From contig JAPLDF010000008.1 in the NCBI GenBank assembly GCA_026391835.1, positions 1 to 64,000 on the forward strand: a stretch of DNA of 64,000 nucleotides. Reading direction: 5' to 3'. The notes under the pieces are model-generated. The model was not told the origin of the DNA. It saw only the letters and a program-made list of their open reading frames with translations, and made no database searches. How positions within the stretch are numbered: position 1 is the first letter of the stretch; every line of letters begins with the position of its first letter. This DNA is from Bacteroidota bacterium (GTDB lineage Bacteria > Bacteroidota > Bacteroidia > Bacteroidales > FEN-979). Shown here piece after piece: positions 8,645-16,309 of the stretch. The position numbers and the translations under genes are program-made.

Positions 8645-8895
8645 TCAATCGGAATTTCTGGGGAGAAGGGAAATCCGAAATCCGAAATTCCTTTTGATCC
8701 CTTACTCCGTTAGCCAAGACTGGTTTTGTTAAATCGGGCGAGGAGAGGTCAAGGTCTGATCTATAGACAATTTAATTATCTTTACTCATCCTTTTTAGAA
8801 CGGTTGTCCATTGGACCCCAAATTCGGTGTCAATAGGAAAAATAGCCCCAATAATGAGGCGACAAAGTGGTGGGAATTTAAGACGATTGCACACA

Positions 8896-9435
8896 ATGAT
8901 TGACAGTAACGATATTTGGATAAAGACAGGTTATGAAATTTTTGCACAATTTGGTGTAAGTGGACTTATAATTGAATCACTTGCAAGGAAGGTAGGAATT
9001 AGCAAGTCATCTTTCTATCATCATTTTGCAGACCTTGAATTGTTTATGGAAGAATTGCTGCATTATCATATTCAGCAGTCTTATGTTATTGCAGACAAAG
9101 AAAAGAACGCAAAAAAGATTAACCCTGATTTAATTAGTATTCTCGTTGAACATAAAATAGACTTGCTTTTTAACAGGCAATTACGCATAAATAGAGAGCG
9201 GAAATTGTTTTATGAGACACTGAACCGGTCAAACCAAATAGCTGGAAATGCTTTTGTAATGGTTTGGATAAAGGACCTAAACTTACAACTTTCTCAAAAA
9301 CAGCTGGAAGGAATTTTTGAATTGGCACTCGAAAATTTTTATTTGCAGATAAATCTGAACAACCTGAATCATCTTTGGCTATCGGAATACTTTGCAAATT
9401 TGAAACGGGTTATTTGCAATTTTGCTCAGCAGTAA
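8896..9435 (+). CDS. TetR/AcrR-family transcriptional regulator
   Basis: The 179-residue product has a TetR-type N-terminal DNA-binding domain: helix one around IWIKTGYEIFAQFGV, then the helix-turn-helix LARKVGISKSSFYHHFAD, the characteristic TetR recognition segment. The rest is a helical ligand or dimerisation domain without recognisable specificity. The frame is open from 8827, but the ATG at 8896 puts the usual few residues before helix one and is preferred. A small membrane protein gene follows 70 bp downstream on the same strand with its own possible promoter. This pairing is seen elsewhere in Bacteroidota, so the regulator may control that neighbour. Confidence 0.85.
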   Translation: MIDSNDIWIKTGYEIFAQFGVSGLIIESLARKVGISKSSFYHHFADLELFMEELLHYHIQQSYVIADKEKNAKKINPDLISILVEHKIDLLFNRQLRINRERKLFYETLNRSNQIAGNAFVMVWIKDLNLQLSQKQLEGIFELALENFYLQINLNNLNHLWLSEYFANLKRVICNFAQQ

Positions 9436-9473
9436 TTGTACGGAAGCGTCTAAAATATTATGTTTAGTCTTTC

Positions 9474-9481
9474 TAGGTTTG
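9474..9481 (+). promoter_or_regulatory. Candidate -7 box for the small membrane protein gene
   Basis: TAGGTTTG followed by C is a perfect TAnnTTTG match 23 bp upstream of the ATG at 9505. It lies downstream of an earlier in-frame ATG at 9460, which supports the later start. Confidence 0.4.
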
Positions 9482-9504
9482 CACAAATATTAAATCAAAT
9501 AAAG

Positions 9505-9861
9505 ATGACACAATCAAACCAAAGAAAAAGCCTTTTAAAAGCCTTGCTGTTTTTCCAAACACTGGCATTAGTTATTTATACGGTTTACGCAGTCAAAAAT
9601 GAAAGTTGGGGTTTAATCCAGGTTTTTACGGAAAACATTTATTCCCTTAATTGGAATGGTCAGTTTAATCTGGATTTCAGTAGCTATCTGACCCTGTCAG
9701 GATTATGGATAATGTGGCGTAATCAATGGTCGTTTTCTTCCATAATTATTGCAATTATTGCAATGATTATCGGAATTATGGCTTTTGCTCCGTATTTGTT
9801 CTATTTATTGACCGTTGAAAGAGGTGACTTGAAAAAGGTTCTGGTGGGTAATAGATTATGA
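9505..9861 (+). CDS. Small integral membrane protein, TetR-associated
   Basis: The 118-residue protein starts at MTQSNQRK and has about three hydrophobic segments: ALLFFQTLALVIYTVYAV, a middle segment near YLTLSGLWIMW, and SSIIIAIIAMIIGIMAFAPYLFYLL, then a short charged tail ending VLVGNRL. I know similar short proteins of Bacteroidota with the same NWNGQFNLDF and GLWIMWRN features next to TetR regulators. Their function is unknown. The start at 9505 is preferred because a promoter-like TAGGTTTGC lies between it and the upstream ATG at 9460. A hairpin with a T tract follows about 70 bp after the stop. Confidence 0.7.
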   Translation: MTQSNQRKSLLKALLFFQTLALVIYTVYAVKNESWGLIQVFTENIYSLNWNGQFNLDFSSYLTLSGLWIMWRNQWSFSSIIIAIIAMIIGIMAFAPYLFYLLTVERGDLKKVLVGNRL

Positions 9862-9933
9862 CACTTTATATTTGTAGGAAGGAAGTCCGATAGTTGCAAC
9901 TTTGAATAGCAAATTGAGCCTCAATATGAGCCA

Positions 9934-9960
9934 CTTACAAGAGTTTTTGTGAGTTTTTTG
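9934..9960 (+). terminator. Intrinsic terminator after the TetR/membrane protein pair
   Basis: CTTACAA pairs with TTGTGAG (one G-T wobble) around a six-base loop and is followed by TTTTTT. It is preceded by GCAACTTTGA and GAGCCACTTAC segments that recur near 15560-15605. Confidence 0.6.
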
Positions 9961-10122
9961 TTTTGTAGTATCATTTGTAGAAACGGGATGAAATTTTATT
10001 TTTCCTTTTCCGGGCATATTCCCATGCTTTCATTTTGGCCCCGGTAAATATCGAACGTATTTGAATGATTAAAATAAACAAATTAATACGGTTCAACGAA
10101 TTACAATTATAAAATAAATATT

Positions 10123-10602
10123 ATGGCAAACAATGGACCTGGACAGTCAGAATCTGCTGATTATGCAGCGCAGTGGCCCATCCCTAAATTTCACTTTTCC
10201 GTTGACCTGGGCTGTGGCGGAACTGCATCTTTCAGTGAGGTGTCCGGGATGAATGTCGAATCACAAATCACGGAATACCGGTTTGGAGATGAAACGAATT
10301 TCACCAGGGCAAAAATGCCCGGACTGAAAAAGTATGATAATGTTACCATGAAAAATGGCATCTTCAAGGGCGATATGGTCTTCCGGGACTGGTACAATAA
10401 AATAACTATGAACACCATCGAACGGACGGATGTCAAAATCACGCTCATGGATGATAAGGGCGGGGTCCTTATGCTTTGGACCCTGAAAAATGCCTGGCCG
10501 ACCAGGATAACGGTCACCGATATGAAGGCTGATGGCAATGAGGTTGCGGTTGAGACCCTGGAACTCGCACATGAAGGGTTAACCCAGACAAAAGGATTTT
10601 AA
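10123..10602 (+). CDS. Orphan contractile injection system / phage tail tube protein (gp19-like)
   Basis: The 159-residue protein belongs to the T4 gp19-like tail tube family, the hollow inner tube subunit of phage tails and of extracellular contractile injection systems. Family features are the N-terminal P-I-P-K-F-H-F-S-V-D strand, FSEVSGMNVES, EYRFGDE, KMPGLKKYDNVTMKNGIF and a late TLELAHEGLT strand. Length is normal. No sheath, baseplate, spike or AAA+ gene accompanies it: upstream is the TetR pair and downstream an element copy (24 bp past the stop), then a convergent T9SS cargo gene. It is therefore either a relic of a larger cluster or a tube protein working with components encoded elsewhere. 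No deleterious change is visible. Confidence 0.85.
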   Translation: MANNGPGQSESADYAAQWPIPKFHFSVDLGCGGTASFSEVSGMNVESQITEYRFGDETNFTRAKMPGLKKYDNVTMKNGIFKGDMVFRDWYNKITMNTIERTDVKITLMDDKGGVLMLWTLKNAWPTRITVTDMKADGNEVAVETLELAHEGLTQTKGF

Positions 10603-10625
10603 TTCCATCTGACCCCAGGAATAAC

Positions 10626-10752
10626 TGGAAAACCCTGAACTCCTGACCACCCTCTGCCGATTTTGGCTGACCACCTCAACTTATTAATATCCAATACTTA
10701 GGGCTGGTCAATGTTTTTCGGCGAAGACTGGTCAATGCAAGCGTTTCTTCCA
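10626..10752. repeat. 127-bp family element, copy 6 (best reference copy)
   Basis: Exactly 127 bp from TGGAAAACCCTG to GCGTTTCTTCCA. The left arm contains TGACCACC, CTGCCGATTTTGG and TGACCACC. The right arm contains CTGGTCA, TTTTTCGGCGAAG and CTGGTCA. The arms are inverted copies around an A+T-rich centre (TTATTAATATCCAATAC). Confidence 0.75.
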
Positions 10753-10812
10753 GTCTGCGGAGAAACGTAATCCACCCGCCTGGGGTTAACTTGATGAGAT
10801 TTCAACATATTT

Positions 10813-13800
10813 TCAATGAACAACCAATTTTATGGTTCTCATTTTGCCTGCGTTGGCAATACGGGCAAAATAGAGTCCTGCTGGTAAAAGTAAGGGAATT
10901 CTTCGAGGTCCGCCGCTGCCGATCTGGTAATTCTGCAAATTCTGCCCATGAATATTAATAATGTCAATGGCGGTAGGTCCTTCACAGTTCGTTACAGTTA
11001 AGGTGCCTGCATGATACCAGGCGTTTATGGGTTGCTTGACTTTTAAATCGCTGATGCCAACATGGCCAAACCTGAGCAGGAATCGGTTTGGATTGTCGCC
11101 ATCGTCTGATGTGAAAATATAGGGTGATTCTGAAATTTTCTGCTCGTGGTTTGTTTTAAGATCAACCAGGTAAAGTGTTTGAAACGGGATATTCCTGATT
11201 GTTTCGATGATAAACCGACTGTTTTGGTTTTTAACAAATCCCATCGGTACCACCAATTCATCTGTCAATTGCGGCAAGGTGTTAAGGGCGAAACGTCCAT
11301 TTTGGCTGATGCTGTAAAACATCGGTGCAAAGCCGGCCATAAAGTAGCTGTCCAGGTCTGAATCAAAACCTTCGGTAGCTTCCGGGTTAAATGCCAGGGT
11401 GCTTTCCTGGGCGGTCAGGCCGTCGGGGTCCCTGGCAACCAAAACGATTTCATTGCCGGAGGCGGAATTCTTATACCAGGCAGAATCGCTGTGCAGGCGG
11501 GCATCGGCGGGGATGGTCAGCGCTCCTGTCTGACCTTCTGGTACATAGACCATAAAACCATTCTGGGCGGGGATTATCCCTTCACCTTGCAATACTTTGT
11601 AACTGGCGTTGGATTCATCCCAAATTTGCGGTATGGCTGCAATGTTTGTTTTCACCCAGGTGCCCTGGGTCCATTTTATTGCGCTGCTGAAAGGATTTCC
11701 GACAAGGTGCCAGCCCCTGTTGGTTTTGCCGGCAGTGTTTGTCAATCCGGCAAGTTCAACGTCGGAGATATTGAGGATGCCGGTAAATTCTTTTGTTTGG
11801 CTGGTGCTGTAGGTAATAAGATATCCTTTCCCGGTTTCAAAGGCAGGATTGGAACTATTTGACCAGTTTGTTGTACTGGAACCCTGGTTGTAGGTATTGG
11901 AACTGTTTTTAATGTTGATCCAGAGGTTATCCGGCTCGCTCCATTTGTACAGGTCAACCGCAGAACTCATCGGATTTGCCGTAATATCGGCAAACGTTGA
12001 GCTGATTGCCTGGCTGGCCACCGGGCTGCTCATAAAATGCCATCCGTGGCTGGCATCAGTCCAGCCGTCAATATAGCGCTGTGCGGTGGCTTTTACTCCT
12101 GCCGTGTGGTGAATGAGAGAGCCAGTTCCTGTAGCATCACTCCTGATGGTAAATGAGCCGTTGTTGGTAAAGGTTCCGTTCACGGTGAACTTCCTGGCCG
12201 GAGCAAGGGTCAACGCGGCGCCGCTTTGAATAGCCAGGTTGTTGCATTCGGTATTTGATGAAATGACAGGATCGTTACCTGTAATTGGAATCGTAACGTT
12301 GACGTAACTGTTTGGAATCGTGTTTGAATTCCAGTTGCCGGGCGTATTCCAGTCTGTAGATCCGCCATTCCATGAAAAATCATTATTCACGGTTACCTGG
12401 ACCCCGGTTCTGGATGAAATACAATAAACGGCGGGCTCCTTTTTGGTGATCACCACATACCCGTGTCCAACCCTGCTGTCGGAGGTATTGGTCTGATTGG
12501 AACCATCGTTGAAGGATAAACCGCCAAGGCCTCCCCTGGTATTGATCCCTGCACCACCCTGATGACCACCACCACCGCCTCCACCATCGTATGCGCCACC
12601 ACCACCGCCAAAACCTCCTCCACCATACGTGGCATTATACCCGGCGCCGCCATTTACAAATGAAATGCCGCCCAATGCAGCTCCGTCACCGGACAAACCA
12701 CCACCACCACCGGCAGAGACCGCGGTTCCGCCGGTCGTACTGCCTGTGAGTGTTGCGCGGCCCCCCCCTGATGGTACGGGCATTGCGTCATCTCCACCGC
12801 CACCGCCTCCTGCGGCGGTAACCAGGGGCGAAATATATTTTGACAGGGAAGGTAAATAATAGGATGAAGAGGTTACCTCTTTTGTGACATAGGTTGCCCC
12901 ACCACCGCCACCGCCATAGTCCGACCGGTTTTTGCTCATTCCCATCTGCCCTGCCATGATGTACAAAACATCGCCGGTGGCCAGGTCGAAATCACCTTTG
13001 ATCCTTGCACCTTTTCCCCCTGCATGATGCGATCCGCTAACATGCAACCCTAGGTATGCATAGTTGTAGTCGGTCCCTGAAAGATTTGAAGTTACGGTTC
13101 CGCCCTGTGCACCATACGCATCAATGGTATAGGTTCCGGTGGCTGGTACAACCCATTTCTGTAACCCGGAGCCGTAAATTGTAACGCTCCCTTGCAGTGA
13201 AGTACCATTGTAGGCACTGTTGGCCTGTGTTTGATTGGGCCCCAACCGGCCATATACCCCGCAATTGGTAAAAGTATAGGTAGTGGCAGAAGGGGTCAGT
13301 GTCTGGGCATAGGCTTCTGCATAATAACTGGCGGTCTGGTTAAGGATCGGGGTTGAGTACGATGCGCCTGTCTGCATTAAATTACCGCCCGTCGGAGCAT
13401 CGTACCATCTGTAATTGCCGGTTCCTCCGCTTGCACTGAGGTTTGCGCTGTTGCCGGAAAATATGCCGGTGCCGGGGGCAGTTGGAGCAGTGCCAGGATC
13501 AACGGTTACCGACAGGCTTGCAGCGTTGCTCCAGGTTGCGTCACAGGTCCTGAAGGAACGGATGTAGTATGTGCCGGAGGTTGAAACAACATTGATGTCT
13601 GCTGCATTATCGGTACCTGTCCCGGTGGCCGAAGTCTCCCAATACCAGGTTTCGCCTGAAGGAGATGTCCCGGTTCTTGTTATTGTGACATTGGCACATC
13701 CGGGAGAATTTGAGGTCGGTGTATCCGGCGTTGCAGGGACCGAGGAACTTGCTTCATCATAATATCCGGTAATTACATAACTTCCGGGCCAGGTGGTATA

Positions 13801-14133
13801 ATTCTGACTGGTTATTCCATTTTGCATGCAACCTGTGTAGCTGCCCAGCCCAGGTCTGATCTCAATATACACAATGTAAATCCTTCCATAACTCAGCCCA
13901 AATGCATGCCGGGCGGCGGACTTAATATTTGAATCATCAGTAAAGGGTGTGGAACTGCAGCCGCCCCAGGCTGACCCCGCAGGCGCACATGCCAAATCAA
14001 TTCTTATGGAATAAGTTACATAATTATTGCCACGGTAGGTGGTCATGTTTCCGGGGTCGCTGATGATCTGGGCATCAACCATCTCAACACTTAAGCTAAG
14101 TATTAAGATAATAGTATATTTCAGAATTTTCAT
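10813..14133 (-). CDS. Large T9SS cargo protein with ALK-like glycine-rich domain
   Basis: The 1106-residue protein has a signal peptide (MKILKYTIILILSLSVEMVDA), an Ig-like domain near residues 130-210, and a long glycine-rich domain at about 328-568. That domain has runs such as GGGGGGATYV and GGGGFGGGGGAYDGGG and ends GHGYVVITK. The pattern resembles the glycine-rich domain of ALK/LTK receptors and related bacterial surface proteins. From about 580 a Bacteroidota-type beta region follows (STDWNTPGNWNSNTIPNS), then a long segment of unknown function. The last 75 residues look like a divergent T9SS sorting domain (GLYFARI ... KLVV), although the YPNP start is absent. A clear Shine-Dalgarno sequence lies upstream, unusual here. 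No catalytic motif is seen. A structural or adhesive role is inferred. Confidence 0.8.
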   Translation of the reverse strand: MKILKYTIILILSLSVEMVDAQIISDPGNMTTYRGNNYVTYSIRIDLACAPAGSAWGGCSSTPFTDDSNIKSAARHAFGLSYGRIYIVYIEIRPGLGSYTGCMQNGITSQNYTTWPGSYVITGYYDEASSSVPATPDTPTSNSPGCANVTITRTGTSPSGETWYWETSATGTGTDNAADINVVSTSGTYYIRSFRTCDATWSNAASLSVTVDPGTAPTAPGTGIFSGNSANLSASGGTGNYRWYDAPTGGNLMQTGASYSTPILNQTASYYAEAYAQTLTPSATTYTFTNCGVYGRLGPNQTQANSAYNGTSLQGSVTIYGSGLQKWVVPATGTYTIDAYGAQGGTVTSNLSGTDYNYAYLGLHVSGSHHAGGKGARIKGDFDLATGDVLYIMAGQMGMSKNRSDYGGGGGGATYVTKEVTSSSYYLPSLSKYISPLVTAAGGGGGGDDAMPVPSGGGRATLTGSTTGGTAVSAGGGGGLSGDGAALGGISFVNGGAGYNATYGGGGFGGGGGAYDGGGGGGGHQGGAGINTRGGLGGLSFNDGSNQTNTSDSRVGHGYVVITKKEPAVYCISSRTGVQVTVNNDFSWNGGSTDWNTPGNWNSNTIPNSYVNVTIPITGNDPVISSNTECNNLAIQSGAALTLAPARKFTVNGTFTNNGSFTIRSDATGTGSLIHHTAGVKATAQRYIDGWTDASHGWHFMSSPVASQAISSTFADITANPMSSAVDLYKWSEPDNLWINIKNSSNTYNQGSSTTNWSNSSNPAFETGKGYLITYSTSQTKEFTGILNISDVELAGLTNTAGKTNRGWHLVGNPFSSAIKWTQGTWVKTNIAAIPQIWDESNASYKVLQGEGIIPAQNGFMVYVPEGQTGALTIPADARLHSDSAWYKNSASGNEIVLVARDPDGLTAQESTLAFNPEATEGFDSDLDSYFMAGFAPMFYSISQNGRFALNTLPQLTDELVVPMGFVKNQNSRFIIETIRNIPFQTLYLVDLKTNHEQKISESPYIFTSDDGDNPNRFLLRFGHVGISDLKVKQPINAWYHAGTLTVTNCEGPTAIDIINIHGQNLQNYQIGSGGPRRIPLLLPAGLYFARIANAGKMRTIKLVVH

Positions 14134-14140
14134 AAGGGAA

Positions 14141-14147
14141 CCTCCTT
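14141..14147 (-). promoter_or_regulatory. Strong Shine-Dalgarno sequence upstream of the 14133 start
   Basis: On the minus strand AAGGAGG lies seven bases before the ATG at 14133. Most genes in this window lack such a motif, as is normal in Bacteroidota. It fixes the start of the glycine-rich protein. Confidence 0.7.
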
Positions 14148-14319
14148 ATACTCTTTTAGTTTTCATCCTATCTTCTACACCTACCCAAAATTCGAAAAAA
14201 TATTGATACCGTTGACATCGGGGAATATTATAATATTTTCTTCACCCCGAATCTCCGGTCATTTACCGGATGTATAAAGGCATATATGGAATAAATTACC
14301 TAAGAGAAAGTCCTGGATC

Positions 14320-14327
14320 TATATTTG
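14320..14327 (+). promoter_or_regulatory. Candidate -7 box for the 14351 gene
   Basis: TATATTTG matches TAnnTTTG and ends 23 bp before the ATG. No convincing -33 TTTG is seen. Confidence 0.35.
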
Positions 14328-14350
14328 TCGGATAGACCAGCCACCAAATC

Positions 14351-15556
14351 ATGAAAACAAAATTAACGCTTCCCGGATTGATTCTTTTTTTCAGCATTTC
14401 CTTATGGGCTCAGAACAACCTTCCTTATCTTGGTCAGACACCACCCGGATTGACTGCGCTGCGTTTCCCGCCCGATTCTCTCCTGGCAACGAATAGCTGG
14501 ATGTGGCACGGAACACCAATGTTCACATACGATGGACTGGAAATGTTCTGGACAGAATATTCGGAACCAGCCACCGGCACATATAACCTGGAAATTTTTA
14601 CTATGCGCGTTGAAAATAATAACTGGAGCTCCATTCAGCGGCCATCATTCGCTGATACCGGTTATAAGGAAAACAACCCGCTTTTTAATGCCGGCGACGA
14701 TACCCTGTATTATTATTCTGCCAGAACGACAAGTTTTATCAACCAGGTAGTCAGAACCTCAACCAGCTGGGGTCAGCCCCGGGCACTTCAGATACCCCTT
14801 CCTCCGGGTGTCTTGCACGGAAACACATTTTCCGTTGCTAAAAACAGTGACATATACGTGGATCTGCTCGACACAACGACCAATGACGGCAATATCTGTA
14901 TCGCTCATTTTCAAAACGGGAATTACCAGTTACCACAGGTATTGGGCCCGGAAATCAACTCGGGCTACGGTGAATTTTGTCCATTTATTGACCCTGATAA
15001 GCGTTACCTCATTTTTGGATCCGACAGGCCTGGCGGGTACGGTGGTCAGCTCGACCTGTATATCAGTTTTAAGAATGAAGACCAGAACTGGACGGATGCG
15101 GTCAATATGGGATTTGCTATTAATTCTACAGGTGCGTTCTTTCCCATTGTAACACTGGATAAGCAATACCTTTTCTTTAACACCGCTAAACCCGGGGATA
15201 TCGGGTACAATCCTTACTGGATCAGCGCAGATATCATAGACAGCCTTCATGTACTGGTCGGTATTGATAAGGCAGGAAAATCCCCGGAACAGGTGAAACT
15301 ATACCAGAACCGGCCAAACCCGGTCAGAGATCAAACTACCTTTTTCTTTGACCTGGATTATTCAGGCAAAATTTCCTTTGAAATATATTCCCTGGCAAAA
15401 GACAGGATAAAGGTTTTGTTTGAAAATAAATTCTTCCTGAAAGGGAAACATTCAATCGTATTCGATGCGTCTGAATTACCTGCCGGAATATACCTTTATA
15501 AGCTGACTTCATCTGCGGGGGGTATCTTAACAGGGAAAATGGTTGTCACAAAATGA
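14351..15556 (+). CDS. PD40 (TolB-like propeller) T9SS cargo protein
   Basis: The 401-residue protein has a signal peptide (MKTKLTLPGLILFFSISLWAQ) and a propeller of PD40/TolB-like blades over about residues 45-300, with blade motifs such as DPDKRYLIFGSDRPGGYGG and GLEMFWTEYS. The C-terminal segment from about residue 320 is a T9SS sorting domain of the RPNPVRDQT type, ending GIYLYKL and KMVV. The opening YLGQTPPG recurs in the two PD40 proteins at 21018 and 22499, so the three are paralogues. It is probably displayed on the surface. No enzymatic residues are recognised. A terminator follows the stop. Confidence 0.85.
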   Translation: MKTKLTLPGLILFFSISLWAQNNLPYLGQTPPGLTALRFPPDSLLATNSWMWHGTPMFTYDGLEMFWTEYSEPATGTYNLEIFTMRVENNNWSSIQRPSFADTGYKENNPLFNAGDDTLYYYSARTTSFINQVVRTSTSWGQPRALQIPLPPGVLHGNTFSVAKNSDIYVDLLDTTTNDGNICIAHFQNGNYQLPQVLGPEINSGYGEFCPFIDPDKRYLIFGSDRPGGYGGQLDLYISFKNEDQNWTDAVNMGFAINSTGAFFPIVTLDKQYLFFNTAKPGDIGYNPYWISADIIDSLHVLVGIDKAGKSPEQVKLYQNRPNPVRDQTTFFFDLDYSGKISFEIYSLAKDRIKVLFENKFFLKGKHSIVFDASELPAGIYLYKLTSSAGGILTGKMVVTK

Positions 15557-15593
15557 CATGCTGTAACTTTGAGCAGTTAGTGGATCTGAAAAT

Positions 15594-15628
15594 AAGCCAC
15601 TTACGAAGACAATCCGGGTGGCTTTTTT
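15594..15628 (+). terminator. Intrinsic terminator after the 14351 gene
   Basis: AAGCCAC and GTGGCTT pair around a loop of about 17 bases and run into TTTTTT. The preceding TGTAACTTTGAGCAGTTAG is shared with 4439-4458. Confidence 0.55.
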
Positions 15629-15688
15629 CTTTTGCAGTAACTTTCTTTGTTTTAGTGGTGGGTAAATTTCAGGAGGAATCACAAAGCC

Positions 15689-16090
15689 TCAAGGCAGAAA
15701 TCTATCCATTATTTCTGTTGTGGGTACCATACAGGATTCACGCCTGCCAAATACAGTGTACCTGTTCTTTGCTACGATATCATAAGCAAAATTGCGAAAA
15801 GGCAGTGGGATGACGATCAGGATATAAAAAAGGTTCCATCCGTATCCCAAATCCCTTAAAATTTCCAAAATCGCCCTGGATTTGAAGCAGGGAACCCCGT
15901 TTTTTACATACACCACGGTTGACTGGTCTGTGGGGTCTATCCCGTGCTGCGCTAAAATATCCTGCCCGGTAATGGACTGGTATGCAGTGAATGAAAATTT
16001 CTTTTTTCTGTCCCGCTTGATTATGAATTGAACGGTACCGTTGCACAAATTGCATACGCCATCGAATATTACAAGCTGATCCTTCATCAT
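15689..16090 (-). CDS. DCC-family (DUF393) thiol-disulfide oxidoreductase-like protein
   Basis: The 133-residue protein belongs to the DCC family, named for the N-terminal D-x-x-C-x-x-C motif, here D-G-V-C-N-L-C at residues 10-16 after a hydrophobic strand (QLVIFD). The rest follows the family: AYQSITGQDILAQHG, VVYVKNG, a kink at KSRAILEILRDLG and the late YDIVAKNRYTVFGRR. The fold is thioredoxin-like and cytoplasmic. The physiological substrate is not established for most members. The start is taken at the first of two adjacent ATGs. It is convergent with the PD40 gene and unlinked in function to its neighbours as far as can be seen. Confidence 0.88.
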   Translation of the reverse strand: MMKDQLVIFDGVCNLCNGTVQFIIKRDRKKKFSFTAYQSITGQDILAQHGIDPTDQSTVVYVKNGVPCFKSRAILEILRDLGYGWNLFYILIVIPLPFRNFAYDIVAKNRYTVFGRRESCMVPTTEIMDRFLP

Positions 16091-16172
16091 TATGACAAAG
16101 GTACGGCTTTGTATAGCCCTTTGTACAGATATTAATATTCATGAAGCAGGCACACTCACCGGGGGCCAGTGC

Positions 16173-16299
16173 TGGACACGCCGGACAGGATGTCCACCTT
16201 TCGCCACTTTACGCCGAAAGTCTTAAATGAATTATTATCAGACCAATACGAAGATCAAGCTAAACCGGTACAGGGTGGTCAGTGGCTCCGGTTTTTCCA
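16173..16299. repeat. 127-bp family element, copy 7
   Basis: Exactly 127 bp from TGGACACGCCGGAC to CCGGTTTTTCCA, with ATGAATTATTATCAGACCAA in the centre. It ends 10 bp from the stop of the Fic gene at 16310 and closely matches the copies at 33463 and 45121. Confidence 0.75.
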
Positions 16300-16309
16300 C
16301 TATAGTGTA

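Noticed and set aside
12430-12860. Plus-strand proline-rich open frame (PPPPPAAV type)
   Set aside because: It is the antisense of the glycine codon runs in the glycine-rich domain.
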